Of a stretch of DNA of 64,000 bases, positions 36,016 to 45,172 are shown piece by piece. The stretch lies in NCBI RefSeq assembly GCF_003053845.1, contig NZ_QAYG01000001.1:1308078-1372077 (forward strand). The letters are read 5' to 3'. Source of the stretch: Breoghania corrubedonensis. Lineage in GTDB: Bacteria; Pseudomonadota; Alphaproteobacteria; Rhizobiales; Stappiaceae. A model generated the notes under the pieces. The model did not search any database and was not told the DNA's origin. It was given only the letters and a program-made list of their open reading frames with translations. Each line of letters opens with the position of its first letter. The stretch's first letter is position 1. Both the position numbers and the translations under genes were made by a program.

Positions 36016-37014
36016 ATGGAGGTCAGACAGCTAAACTACGTTATTGCGGCGGCGGACAATGAGAGTTTCCGACGAGCTGCAGAAGCACTGCACGTGCGAC
36101 AGTCCAGCGTCAGTCGAGCGATACGACAGCTTGAAGATGAACTGGGTGTCTCCCTTTTCGAACGACGATCTACTGGTGCGCATCTGACGGATGCCGGACG
36201 GAGCTTGCTTGCCGAGGTTCGACCGGCTTTGGAGCAGCTTGGACTGGCACGTAAGAGCGCTGCCGCCGCTGGGCGCGCTGAGATCGGCGTTGTGCGTGTC
36301 GGTATTCTCACATCCCTTTCCGGAGGATTCCTACGAGAGCTCATTCGCAGCTACGCCGCGCGACATCCGAGCATTGTAGTCGACATTCGCGATGGCGGCC
36401 GGGACGAACATCTCTCGGCAATTAGACGACGGGCGTTGGACGTCGCATTCGTGACCGGCGACCGTCAAGTCGCTGACTGCGAGACATCAACATTGTGGGA
36501 AGAGCGTGTCCACGTGGCGCTGCCTACAGAACACCACTTGGCTCGCATGCGGCAACTTGACTGGCCTGATCTGCGAAACGAACGCTTTATCGTGAGTCGC
36601 TTTGCGCCAGGTCCCGAGGTGCATGACTACATCATTCGGCGTGCGGCCGACTATAGTACCTATCCAAACATTCACTACCGAACAGCGCACCTTGGAACCC
36701 TGCTGAATCTGGTCGGCTTGGGTCAGGGCATCACTTTGGTTTCGGCTGCGTTGACCCAAGTGCAAATGCCAAGCCTCGTACTGCGTCCGTTGACTGACGT
36801 GGCCGACATCGTCCCGTTTAGTGCTGTCTGGTCTCGTCACAACGACAATCCTGCGCTACGCCGCTTCGTCAGCGTAGCCCATACACTTGCGGGCCGCGTA
36901 CGGCGAGGCGCATCCGATTGGTCGCACGAGGCAATGGGAATTATGCCGTCCAAGTGCGAAGCTCATTTGGGCCGGAAAAAACATGGTTCCTCATCACCAG
37001 GTCGCGCTGGTTGA
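36016..37014 (+). CDS. LysR family transcriptional regulator
   Basis: Regulator of 332 aa. The HTH is MEVRQLNYVIAAADNESFRRAAEALHVRQSSVSRAIRQLEDELGVSLFER; the effector domain starts near residue 90 (GVVRVGILTSLSGGFLREL). The frame continues upstream to a GTG at 35833 that overlaps the EamA stop, but the extra 61 residues lack family similarity. The last ~45 residues after TLAGRVRR are not LysR-like and may be fused flanking sequence, perhaps created at the insertion boundary with the conjugation genes. Confidence 0.87.
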   Translation: MEVRQLNYVIAAADNESFRRAAEALHVRQSSVSRAIRQLEDELGVSLFERRSTGAHLTDAGRSLLAEVRPALEQLGLARKSAAAAGRAEIGVVRVGILTSLSGGFLRELIRSYAARHPSIVVDIRDGGRDEHLSAIRRRALDVAFVTGDRQVADCETSTLWEERVHVALPTEHHLARMRQLDWPDLRNERFIVSRFAPGPEVHDYIIRRAADYSTYPNIHYRTAHLGTLLNLVGLGQGITLVSAALTQVQMPSLVLRPLTDVADIVPFSAVWSRHNDNPALRRFVSVAHTLAGRVRRGASDWSHEAMGIMPSKCEAHLGRKKHGSSSPGRAG

Positions 37015-37108
37015 TGTGGCAAGTGGGGCGGAGAAGCCACTCTCGCTCCAGAGTCCACGGCGCAGAACGGATAGATTCGAACTACACGATTCGGTGAGAA
37101 GAGTTGGC

Positions 37109-37537
37109 CTAGTCGCCCGACGCATCGACATCTTCCGAAATTTCCTGCCTGAGTTTCGGCCCTTTGGCGAGGCGGCGGCCGAGAGCAGTAATGAACGCCT
37201 CATAGCGTTCCCCCGCTTTCGCCCGCGCGGCTTGAGCAGCCGGTTCCGGCAAGGCCGGTGTCGTCGCCAACCAGAATCGCACGAAAATGGCCAACGTCTC
37301 GACAGAGATCCCGACATCGCGCTCCAGACGTGTCATGCGGCGGTCTAGTTGGTCGAGACGCTTGGCGACAACCGCTTCGCGCTTTTCGGCATGGTCCGGC
37401 GACAGGAAGGAGGCGATCGCTGCCTCTGCGATCATCGACTGTGGCTGCTCGCGACGGGCAGCATAGTCCGCCAGCATCGTCATGACGTCCGGGTCGAGAT
37501 ATACGGAGATCTGTGTCTTTTTCTTGCGGCCAGGCAT
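37109..37537 (-). CDS. CopG/ribbon-helix-helix family protein
   Basis: Small DNA-binding protein of 142 aa. The N-terminal ribbon-helix-helix reads KKTQISVYLDPDVMTMLADYAARREQPQSMIAEAAIASFL. A helical C-terminal part follows that probably mediates oligomer or TraG contact. It lies 3 bp downstream of traG in the ICE backbone; in related elements this gene is followed directly by trbB, so the 30.7-37.1 kb block is an insertion. It may regulate transfer genes or act as a relaxosome accessory factor. Confidence 0.8.
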   Translation of the reverse strand: MPGRKKKTQISVYLDPDVMTMLADYAARREQPQSMIAEAAIASFLSPDHAEKREAVVAKRLDQLDRRMTRLERDVGISVETLAIFVRFWLATTPALPEPAAQAARAKAGERYEAFITALGRRLAKGPKLRQEISEDVDASGD

Positions 37538-37540
37538 TGG

Positions 37541-39526
37541 CTAAAGCTCCATCCCGTCCTTGGGATCGAGCGATACCTGCCGCGCCACCCGTTGCATGAC
37601 ACGGGTCATCCCGCTGTTCCGTGCGCTCTCCTCCTGATCGACATCGACAGGGTCGATCTCGAACTCGTTTTCGAGCGGCTCTTTCTTCTCGACGGGCTGA
37701 GTGCGGCTGAGCTCAGGCTGACGTCGCCGTTCGGAGTCAGTCGTGTCTTCCTCCCCGGTCGCGTTGCCAGTGGCCTCAGCGATGAGTGCTGGCTTCGGTG
37801 GCAATGGCAGCGCGGTCCAGTCGTCGCCTCTGGCCTTGGTCGATGCAATCATAGACGGAGGGGGCAGGATACGTTCCTGGAAGCGCCGGTCCTCGTAGTA
37901 GCGAAGCTTCTTCGCGCGGATCGGCGAAATGCCCGCGACCATGACGACTTCGTCCGCGGGCGGAAGCTGCATGACCTCTCCGGGCGTCAGCAGCGGCCGC
38001 GCGGTTTCCTGCCGCGATACCATCAGGTGGCCAAGCCAGGGTGAGAGCCTGTGCCCGGCATAGTTCTTCATCGCCCGCATCTCGGTCGCCGTGCCGAGCG
38101 CGTCCGATACGCGTTTGGCCGTGCGCTCGTCATTGGTCGCGAAGCTCACCCGGACATGACAATTGTCGAGGATAGAGTTGTTCGGCCCATAGGCCTTTTC
38201 GATCTGGTTCAGCGATTGGGCGATCAGGAAGCTCTTGAGTCCGTAGCCAGCCATGAAGGCGAGTGCGCTCTCGAAGAAGTCGAGGCGGCCGAGCGCCGGA
38301 AACTCGTCCAGCATCAGCAGCAATTTGTGGCGCGCGGTCCCGGCATGCAGATCCTCGGTCAGACGCCGGCCGACCTGATTTAGGATCAGGCGGATCAGCG
38401 GCTTGGTGCGATTGATGTCGGACGGTGGCACGACAAGATAGAGCGTGGCCGGACGCTTGCCGCCGACCATATCGGAGATGCGCCAGTCGCAACGCCGTGT
38501 CACCTTGGCGACGACGGGATCGCGGTAGAGCCCGAGGAACGACATGGCGGTGGACAGGACACCGGAGCGCTCGTTGTCCGATTTGTTGAGCAGTTCGCGC
38601 GCCGCGCTGGCGATGACGGGATGCGGGCCTGCTTCGCCGAGATGCGCCGTCTTCATCATGGCGGCGAGCGTCGACTCGATCGGGCGTTTCGGGTCCGACA
38701 GGAAGGCGGCGACGCCGGCGAGCGTCTTGTCCTTCTCGGCATAGAGGACATGGAGAATGGCGCCGACCAGAAGCGCGTGGCTGGTCTTCTCCCAGTGATT
38801 GCGCTTTTCGAGCGAGCCTTCGGGATCGACGAGGATATCGGCGATGTTCTGGACGTCGCGCACCTCCCATTCGCCGCGGCGAACCTCTAGCAAAGGATTG
38901 TAGGCTGACGATTTCGGGTTGGTCGGATCGAACAGCAGCACCCGGCCGTGCCGGGCGCGAAAACCAGCCGTGAGCTGCCAGTTCTCCCCCTTGATATCGT
39001 GCACGATCGCCGAGCCCGGCCAGGTTAGCAGCGAGGGGATGACCAGACCTACGCCTTTACCCGAGCGGGTCGGCGCAAAACACAGGACATGCTCCGGTCC
39101 CTCATGACGCAGATAGTCATCCTTGAGCTTGCCGAGGACGACACCGTCGGGCCCGAGAAGGCCCGCGGCCTTGACCTCATCCGGTTTCGCCCAGCGCGCC
39201 GAACCATAGGTGTCGACGCTCTGCGCTTCGCGTGCCCTCCAGACGGACATTAGGATCGCCACCGCGATAGCGATGAACCCGCCGGAGGCGGCGATGATAG
39301 CGCCCTCAATGAAGATCGGTGGGGCATAGGCGTCGTAGAAATACCACCACCAGAAGAAGGCCGGAGGGTAGTAGACCGGCCAGCCATAAACCTCGAACCA
39401 GGGCGCGCCCAACTGGGGCTGAAAGCCGAGACGCCAAGCAGTCCATTGCGTCGCCGCCCAGGTAGTGGTGGGGACGATCGTGAAGACGATGAGGATTTGC
39501 CCCCAGAGAATTTTCGTACCCGACAT
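37541..39526 (-). CDS. traG: Conjugal coupling protein TraG (VirD4-like)
   Basis: Type IV coupling protein of 661 aa that pumps the relaxase-DNA complex into the channel. Two N-terminal membrane helices (~6-26 and 73-95) precede Walker A APTRSGKGVG (151-160), Walker B LLLMLDEFPALGRL and the conserved FLIAQSLNQIEKAYG segment. The frame is open to 39718, but MSGTKILWGQ at 39526 gives the standard start. The C-terminal ~90 residues are charged and variable. Confidence 0.96.
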   Translation of the reverse strand: MSGTKILWGQILIVFTIVPTTTWAATQWTAWRLGFQPQLGAPWFEVYGWPVYYPPAFFWWWYFYDAYAPPIFIEGAIIAASGGFIAIAVAILMSVWRAREAQSVDTYGSARWAKPDEVKAAGLLGPDGVVLGKLKDDYLRHEGPEHVLCFAPTRSGKGVGLVIPSLLTWPGSAIVHDIKGENWQLTAGFRARHGRVLLFDPTNPKSSAYNPLLEVRRGEWEVRDVQNIADILVDPEGSLEKRNHWEKTSHALLVGAILHVLYAEKDKTLAGVAAFLSDPKRPIESTLAAMMKTAHLGEAGPHPVIASAARELLNKSDNERSGVLSTAMSFLGLYRDPVVAKVTRRCDWRISDMVGGKRPATLYLVVPPSDINRTKPLIRLILNQVGRRLTEDLHAGTARHKLLLMLDEFPALGRLDFFESALAFMAGYGLKSFLIAQSLNQIEKAYGPNNSILDNCHVRVSFATNDERTAKRVSDALGTATEMRAMKNYAGHRLSPWLGHLMVSRQETARPLLTPGEVMQLPPADEVVMVAGISPIRAKKLRYYEDRRFQERILPPPSMIASTKARGDDWTALPLPPKPALIAEATGNATGEEDTTDSERRRQPELSRTQPVEKKEPLENEFEIDPVDVDQEESARNSGMTRVMQRVARQVSLDPKDGMEL

Positions 39527-39763
39527 GGCCGTAGTCCGCTCAAATATCGGAACGCTGGGGGCTAGAAGCCTGACCGACAAGCCCACTTGTTCTCTTGTCG
39601 CAAGAACGGCGGCTAGTGGATAAACAACGGCGTGGTACCACGAATTGTCTGGCTGGTCAGAAATGCGGGACGCAGCTGTCATTCTTGCATTCAAATTGAA
39701 GGTCGGCTTTGCTGCCATTGTCTCAATTTCATCGAAACGGAAATGGGCCTAGTTCGAACCGAG

Positions 39764-40627
39764 ATGAGTTATGACAGCTTCAAATCCTCTGACGGCGTGC
39801 CACTTTGCTATCGCCAGCAGGGCAATGGGCCACTGATCGTAGGTCTACACGGTTTCCCGGATACCTATCAGACGTGGGATGATCTGGGAGCTGGGCTCGC
39901 ACACCAAGGGTATAGCTTCATTGGCTTGGCGATGAGGGGCTATGCGCCCTCAGGTATACCCGAAAACGGCAATTATGCGATCCACCGACTTGCCCGCGAC
40001 GTCGTCGAGCTTCTGGATCACATCGGGTGCCAAAGCGCGATTGTGGTTGGCCATGATTGGGGAGCCTCGGCTGCTTATGCCTTGGCAGCACGTTATCCGG
40101 ATCGGGTCACGGCCATAGTGGCCTTTGCAATTGCCCCCCCGGCTGTTGCACCCGGTGGATTTGGCGAACTTCGGGCAAGACCCCACAATCTTTATCTGAG
40201 TCTAGGTGCTTTATCGAATTGGTGGTTTCGACGCAGAAATTTTAGGGAGATTGAGAGACTTTATCGGCTGTGGAGCCCCAGCTGGCAAGTTCCCAGATCT
40301 CATCTGGATAGAGTCCGTGACGCTCTCAAAGCAAAAGAGCGGTCACGTGCTGCGATTGACTACTACCGCCTTGGCCGAGCCGCTCAATCCTCAGATGCGC
40401 TGATGGTTAAGCTATCCACCCGGTGTCTGGTCCTTTACGGGGAGGACGAACCCGACGTCCGCAAATCCGCGTTTCGTAAGGCCCTCAGCGTCTTAGGAGG
40501 CGAGTCTAAAATTGTTGAGATTGCTGGTGTTGGACATTGGCCGCACTTGGAAGCGCCCGATCTCTGTTTGTCGAAAGCAAAGGAATTCTTGATGACGACA
40601 TCTGGCGCTGCTCAGCGGCAGTCTTAG
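39764..40627 (+). CDS. Alpha/beta hydrolase, epoxide hydrolase-like
   Basis: Cytoplasmic alpha/beta-fold hydrolase of 287 aa. The oxyanion-hole motif is HGFPDTYQTW (~29-38). The nucleophile elbow is GHDWG (96-100), with Asp98 as nucleophile as in epoxide hydrolases and haloalkane dehalogenases rather than Ser. The catalytic His is in GVGHWPHLEAPD. It is on the plus strand between two minus-strand transfer genes (traG and relaxase) and has visibly lower GC and different codon use, so it is a later insertion. The start at 39743 is also possible. Confidence 0.85.
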   Translation: MSYDSFKSSDGVPLCYRQQGNGPLIVGLHGFPDTYQTWDDLGAGLAHQGYSFIGLAMRGYAPSGIPENGNYAIHRLARDVVELLDHIGCQSAIVVGHDWGASAAYALAARYPDRVTAIVAFAIAPPAVAPGGFGELRARPHNLYLSLGALSNWWFRRRNFREIERLYRLWSPSWQVPRSHLDRVRDALKAKERSRAAIDYYRLGRAAQSSDALMVKLSTRCLVLYGEDEPDVRKSAFRKALSVLGGESKIVEIAGVGHWPHLEAPDLCLSKAKEFLMTTSGAAQRQS

Positions 40628-40722
40628 GCAATCTAGAAATTCAAGCAGCCGTTCATTGGCTCTGCAGCATTCGTCAAATTGGGCTCCAAGCTGACCTTGC
40701 GAGCTCCGAATGCTATAAGTGA

Positions 40723-42462
40723 TCACCGTCCCAGCCCTCGTTTGCGGCCGAAGCTCCAGTCGACCCCGCCGTCGGCACGCGCGATCCCGGTGATGTGGCG
40801 GCCTAGATGCTTCTCCATCGAGGGCGTCCAGGGCACGAGTTGGAAGCCGAGCCCGTCGTCGATCATCGCGAAGCGGCCAGAGGCAAGCGTCAGGCGCTGG
40901 CGATAGGCGCCGGCAACGTGCTCGCCGCTGCCAGCGCGTTGGAACGGCTGCCCGGTCTGAGCCGCGAGCTTCTCGCCGACCTCGTCCACCTCGCGTCGGC
41001 GGAGCGTGTCGATGAGATTGCGGCTGAAGACGATCCGCCGGCCTAGCCGCTCCGCAAAGCCCTCGCCGATCAGATGGTCGGCCCGCCTGCCGAGGGCACT
41101 TCGCACCTCCGCGCCGAACCCGCTTTCGGAGAGCGCGGCGGGATCACGTGCGATGTTCTGCCGGTCGAGCCAGGTCGCGCCGGATGCGGTCACCTGCCGT
41201 TCGATGTCGAGATCGGAGCGCACCGCGAGCGCGACGCGGCGCCGGCCGCGGGAATCGTCATAGGCGCGCAACTCGACGATCGAGCCCGGCGCGCTGTCAC
41301 CGGCCGCATCGAGATCGGCGAGCTTGATATGGTGGGACCGCCCGTCGACGCCGTCGACCACGGCATAGGCACGGCCCTTCAGTTCGTCATCGAGACCGCG
41401 TTCGAGCAGGCGCCCGACAATCGGAACGTCGAGACTTTCGGCCGCCAGAACGAAATCCGCCGAGCCCCTCTTGATGCCACGCTCGGTCAGTGCGCGGTGC
41501 ATGCGCTTTATGATGTCGCCGCGCTCGCCGAGCTCGCGCATGGTATCCTCGGCCTTGTCGCCGATCATCCATTGGCCGGGACCGACCTGCTCGGCCAAGC
41601 CGAGCGTCTCCAGCTTGCGCAGCCGCCCGACCTTGAGCGCGTGGAATTCGTCGGGCTGCTCGCCCGGTGGCGGCGCGAGGTCGATGATGCCGGTGCGCCG
41701 GCTCTCGCGAACGAGCTGGCGATCGAGTTGCGTCCAGCGCTCCGTTTCGATCTGACTTTCGAGGGTCCGGCGGATGTCGAGATCGGTGCGCGGCCCGAGT
41801 TCTTGAGTGATGAGATCGCGCGCCCGGTCGCGCATGCCTTCCTTGATGTAGTCGCGCGAGATGACGAGGTCCTGACCGTCGTCGCGGACACCACGCACGA
41901 TCAGATGGACATGCGGGTGTTCGGTATTCCAGTGATCGACCGCCACCCAGTCGAGTTCGGTACTGAGATCCTTCTCCATCTGTCCGACCAGATCGCTGGT
42001 GAAGGATCGGAGGTCAGACATTTCCAACGCGTCGTCGGGCGAGACAATGAAGCGGAAATGGTGGCGGTCGCCCTCGCAGCGCTCGGCGAAGGCGCGTCCA
42101 TCCGCATCCTCCTCTCCCGGCCCGAATAGCCGCGCCTTCTCGTCATCGCGGGTCACGCCGTCGCGGCGCAGATAATCGAGATGCGTGCCGAGCGGCGCGG
42201 CGCGCGCGGAATGCCGGACCACACGCGCCTTGATCACCGCGCCGCGCGAGCGTGCGGTGATGAGCCGGTTGGCCTGGATGCTGGCGCGCTGGCCGTGCCC
42301 GAAGCGTGAGTGGTTGCGGGAAACGACGCGGCCGGAGCGCGACACGCCTCCGCCCGCCTTCTTCGCGGCCGCGAGCGCCTGGGCGATGAAGGGGCGCGCG
42401 GCCTGGGCGCGGGTCGAGCGGATGCGGCCGGGACGGATGCGGAACTCGCGGTCATCGGCCAT
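40723..42462 (-). CDS. VirD2-type relaxase (DUF3363-containing)
   Basis: Nicks oriT and pilots the strand into the recipient; 579 aa. The relaxase domain has a Tyr in THLDYLRRDG (Tyr97) as candidate nucleophile and the metal-binding HWNTEHPHVHLIV with His182, 184 and 186. The DUF3363 region follows to the C-terminus (MEKHLGRHITGIARADGGVDWSFGRKRGLGR). The start MADDREFRIRPGR at 42462 is the family start. oriT is probably nearby, in the 40.6-42.7 kb flanks, but I could not identify a nic site. Confidence 0.9.
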   Translation of the reverse strand: MADDREFRIRPGRIRSTRAQAARPFIAQALAAAKKAGGGVSRSGRVVSRNHSRFGHGQRASIQANRLITARSRGAVIKARVVRHSARAAPLGTHLDYLRRDGVTRDDEKARLFGPGEEDADGRAFAERCEGDRHHFRFIVSPDDALEMSDLRSFTSDLVGQMEKDLSTELDWVAVDHWNTEHPHVHLIVRGVRDDGQDLVISRDYIKEGMRDRARDLITQELGPRTDLDIRRTLESQIETERWTQLDRQLVRESRRTGIIDLAPPPGEQPDEFHALKVGRLRKLETLGLAEQVGPGQWMIGDKAEDTMRELGERGDIIKRMHRALTERGIKRGSADFVLAAESLDVPIVGRLLERGLDDELKGRAYAVVDGVDGRSHHIKLADLDAAGDSAPGSIVELRAYDDSRGRRRVALAVRSDLDIERQVTASGATWLDRQNIARDPAALSESGFGAEVRSALGRRADHLIGEGFAERLGRRIVFSRNLIDTLRRREVDEVGEKLAAQTGQPFQRAGSGEHVAGAYRQRLTLASGRFAMIDDGLGFQLVPWTPSMEKHLGRHITGIARADGGVDWSFGRKRGLGR

Positions 42463-42705
42463 GGCATCGCTCCGCAATGTGCGAAAATTCGCGTAGACAC
42501 AGGCCCTTGAGCGATCGGCGCACATTGCGCCAAGGCCCGGCAATGTGCGGAACGCGCGAGAAATCCCAAGCAAAACAACCGACCGACCGGCGCGCAATGT
42601 GCGCCCTTTTATCCTGCCATCGGTCGGTTGTTGTGCCTGCCGCTCCCTCATTCGCCCGCCATGATACGCCAGAGCCCGACTGCATGCGAAAAGAGCTGAA
42701 GCGCG

Positions 42706-43473
42706 TCATGGGTCGGCCCCTGTGTCGTCCTGGGCGATGAAAATGCTCTTCGGATGAGAATGATCTTCGGCATCGGGCCGCACCGGCACGGAAGTGGAAC
42801 GGCGGTCCGAACGCTTGCCCGTGGTTCGGGTTGCCGCCATCCGAGGGTCAGTCGAGCGCGGCACGAAGAGCGGCGCCTCGCGCCAGTCGGGCGGTGGTGA
42901 CGGCGTAGCCGGAGCGCCCTGCGAAGGCACCGTGGCGTCGAGCGCGGGTGCGAGCAGATCGACATAGGCCCGTGTTTCGGCGGGCAACGGACGCCCGGTC
43001 GCCAGGTATTCGTCGTAGCGATCCGGCCCCGCATTGTATGCTGCGAGCATCGGCGGGATCGTGCCGTAGCGGTCGTACATCTCGCGCAGATAGGCCGCGC
43101 CCGCCAGGATGTTATCGCGCGGGTCGAAGGGATCGGAGCCGAGCCGATGTCGAACCCGCAGATCATCCCAGGTCGCCGGCATGACCTGCATCAATCCCTG
43201 TGCGCCGGCATGGGAGATCGCGCGCGTGTTACCCGCGCTCTCTGCACGCATGACGGCGACGATCCAGCGTTCGGGAATGCCGAACCGCCGTGCCGCCTCG
43301 GCAATATGCGCAGCGATGGGATTGCGGACTTCGTGTCGTCCGGCGGGCACCGGCTGAGCGGATGTATCGCCGCCGTCGAGCGCAGCGATTATGAGGCCGG
43401 AAAGGAGAAGGAGGGCAATGCGGCCGCAGGGACCGCACCGCCGCAACGTTGCTGACGGACCGATTAGCGGCAT
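42706..43473 (-). CDS. Lytic transglycosylase (VirB1/TraL-like)
   Basis: Periplasmic peptidoglycan lyase of 255 aa that would open the cell wall for the transfer channel. A signal/anchor helix (~18-34) precedes the SLT domain: catalytic Glu78 in AVMRAESAGN, then AQGLMQVMPATW and LAAYNAGPDRYDEYL. The C-terminal ~70 residues are Pro-rich and unstructured. It lies 3 bp downstream of the DUF736 gene in the traF-to-relaxase run. Confidence 0.92.
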   Translation of the reverse strand: MPLIGPSATLRRCGPCGRIALLLLSGLIIAALDGGDTSAQPVPAGRHEVRNPIAAHIAEAARRFGIPERWIVAVMRAESAGNTRAISHAGAQGLMQVMPATWDDLRVRHRLGSDPFDPRDNILAGAAYLREMYDRYGTIPPMLAAYNAGPDRYDEYLATGRPLPAETRAYVDLLAPALDATVPSQGAPATPSPPPDWREAPLFVPRSTDPRMAATRTTGKRSDRRSTSVPVRPDAEDHSHPKSIFIAQDDTGADP

Positions 43474-43476
43474 CGA

Positions 43477-43812
43477 TCAGTCCTGCTCGTCGCGCTTCTT
43501 CGGGCGGGTCCAGTGCAGACCCCAGTCGCGTCCATCCTCGTCCGACTGGAACAGCCGGGCACGCACCGGAAACGCAAATGCCGGGTCATCGAGGACGACG
43601 GAGATGAACGTGCCTGCGCGGTCGCCAGTGTGTTTCCAGCCGGCGCCGACCTCGGGGCCGGTCTCGTCGCCGAGATGAACGCGGTAGGCGGGCGCGTTCT
43701 CGCTGTCGGCATTCTCGGCCGCGACGAAGGTGAGCGCGCAGTCGAAGGACAGCGAGCGCATGCGACCGCTGTAGCCGTTCTCAGTGCGCGTGAATTGTCC
43801 GATCTGTGGCAT
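43477..43812 (-). CDS. DUF736 domain-containing protein
   Basis: Small beta-rich protein of 111 aa, DUF736 family (MPQIGQFTRTENGYSGRMRSL, VRLFQSDEDGRDWGLHW-like end). DUF736 genes are a constant feature of Rhizobiales ICEs and plasmids; function unknown. A divergent paralogue lies at 49099-49419. It is placed between traF and the lytic transglycosylase gene. Confidence 0.85.
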   Translation of the reverse strand: MPQIGQFTRTENGYSGRMRSLSFDCALTFVAAENADSENAPAYRVHLGDETGPEVGAGWKHTGDRAGTFISVVLDDPAFAFPVRARLFQSDEDGRDWGLHWTRPKKRDEQD

Positions 43813-43860
43813 GGTGATCTCCTGTCTGGATGCGGTGGGATTACGGGAGGGCGTGCGTCT

Positions 43861-44406
43861 TCACCGCATCGGCGCGTGCCAAACGAAGTGGCCATCGCCG
43901 TCTTCGTCGGTGTAGAGAGGGATGGCCCGGCCGATGACAGTCGTTGCCGGAAGCGGCCCGAAATACCGCCCGTCAAGGCTGTCGGGGACTTGCCAGTTCA
44001 TGAGGAAGAATTCGTCGGCGGCGACGGTGCGGCAGCCGCTCCAGACCGGCAGCGGGCGGTCCAGGCGATCGCGGTCGCGGGCCTCGCCCATCGCGATTCC
44101 GTCGACCGTGATGGTGCGGCCGATCCGGCATATGCGCTGTCCCGGCAGCGCGAGGACGCGCTTCAGGATCGGCACGTCGCGGCCGATGTAACCGCGCTCG
44201 ACCATGTAATCCTCGAGCGGCTCGGGCGGCATCACGGCGACCAGATCGGGGACGTCGAGATGCGCGGCGGGCTCGATCCGATAGAGGCCGATCGGTGCGC
44301 TCGCCGACACGTTCCAGACGAGCTTCAGCGATGTCGGAACGATCGCGGCCGCAGCGACGCCCATGGCGGTGAAGTAGGTGAGCATGACGTAGCCGAAGCG
44401 GGTCAT
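43861..44406 (-). CDS. traF: Conjugative transfer signal peptidase TraF (S26 family)
   Basis: Membrane-bound peptidase of 181 aa that matures the conjugative pilin (TrbC). One N-terminal membrane helix (~7-26) is followed by the catalytic Ser36 in NVSASAPIGLYR and Lys82 in PILKRVLALPGQ, the Ser/Lys dyad of S26 enzymes. Its ATG overlaps the DUF2840 stop, so the two are coupled. Confidence 0.93.
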   Translation of the reverse strand: MTRFGYVMLTYFTAMGVAAAAIVPTSLKLVWNVSASAPIGLYRIEPAAHLDVPDLVAVMPPEPLEDYMVERGYIGRDVPILKRVLALPGQRICRIGRTITVDGIAMGEARDRDRLDRPLPVWSGCRTVAADEFFLMNWQVPDSLDGRYFGPLPATTVIGRAIPLYTDEDGDGHFVWHAPMR

Positions 44407-44924
44407 CGTTTGATCTCCCGCCGCTTGAGCCAAGCCTGGTGGCGCTCCTGCGTGTAGGGACGCGGCTCCTGGCCGGCGCTCATCCGGTGCGCTACATGGC
44501 GCCAGTGATCGGGGGCGGCGTCGCAGGGATCGACATCGGCGGCTTCCACCGCGTCGATGTGCTGGAGCACCTTCTCGACCTTCGGCCAGCCTTCGATCTT
44601 GAGCAGGATTTCCCCGCCGGGTCGCACGAAAGGGAGCGTCTGGTATGTGGCGCCGGATTCGACGGCGCGCACGATGTCGATGCGTGAGATGACGGTGCCG
44701 TAGTCGTTGGCTGCCCAGCGCACGAAGGCGAAGACAGCGCCCGGCCGGAAGGAGACGACGCGCCTGCGTCGGTCAATGATCCGCTCGCCGGCCTCGCGGC
44801 CGAAGCGAATCCAGTATTCGATCCTGCCCTCGATCCAGGTCAGTTCGACATGGGTGAGTGCATCGGAAGTGTGGGCGGACGGCATCCGGCCGCCGCCAAC
44901 GCGGGGGGCCGCGGTGCCGGTCAT
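44403..44924 (-). CDS. DUF2840 domain-containing protein
   Basis: Protein of 173 aa of the DUF2840 family (THVELTWIEGRIEYWIRFGREAGERIIDRRRRVVSFRPG). It is found directly upstream of traF in this class of ICEs. Function unknown; no catalytic motif is visible. The strongly conserved location suggests a role in transfer or its regulation. It overlaps both neighbours by 4 bp. Confidence 0.85.
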   Translation of the reverse strand: MTGTAAPRVGGGRMPSAHTSDALTHVELTWIEGRIEYWIRFGREAGERIIDRRRRVVSFRPGAVFAFVRWAANDYGTVISRIDIVRAVESGATYQTLPFVRPGGEILLKIEGWPKVEKVLQHIDAVEAADVDPCDAAPDHWRHVAHRMSAGQEPRPYTQERHQAWLKRREIKR

Positions 44925-45172
44925 GAGGGATCTCCTTCGTCTGTGGGGAATTCGCGCGCGAGCAGGTCGCGCAGCATGTCGGCAACCGTGACGCCGCGCT
45001 GGAATGCGGCGATCTTGATGCGGCCGCGCAGCTCGGGCGTGATGTCGATGGTCAGCCTTGCGGTGAAGCCGGACGGCTTGCCGTCACGGGGCGCGGCGTC
45101 AACGGACCTGATCCACTGCTCGGGATCGCCAGGTCTGGCTGCGAAGGTGCGGCGGTTGGGACGGTCGCTCAT
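44921..45172 (-). CDS. ParG-like ribbon-helix-helix protein
   Basis: Protein of 83 aa whose C-terminal half (FTARLTIDITPELRGRIKIAAFQRGVTVADMLRDLLAREFP) is a ribbon-helix-helix. It is encoded immediately after parA with a 4-bp overlap, the layout of ParA-ParG type partition pairs, so it is probably the centromere-binding partner and autoregulator. The disordered basic N-terminus fits that role. Confidence 0.82.
   Translation of the reverse strand: MSDRPNRRTFAARPGDPEQWIRSVDAAPRDGKPSGFTARLTIDITPELRGRIKIAAFQRGVTVADMLRDLLAREFPTDEGDPS

Noticed and set aside
41074-42129. Plus-strand open frame opposite the relaxase gene
   Set aside because: The opposite frame encodes the relaxase with its His and Tyr motifs, so this one is a shadow.
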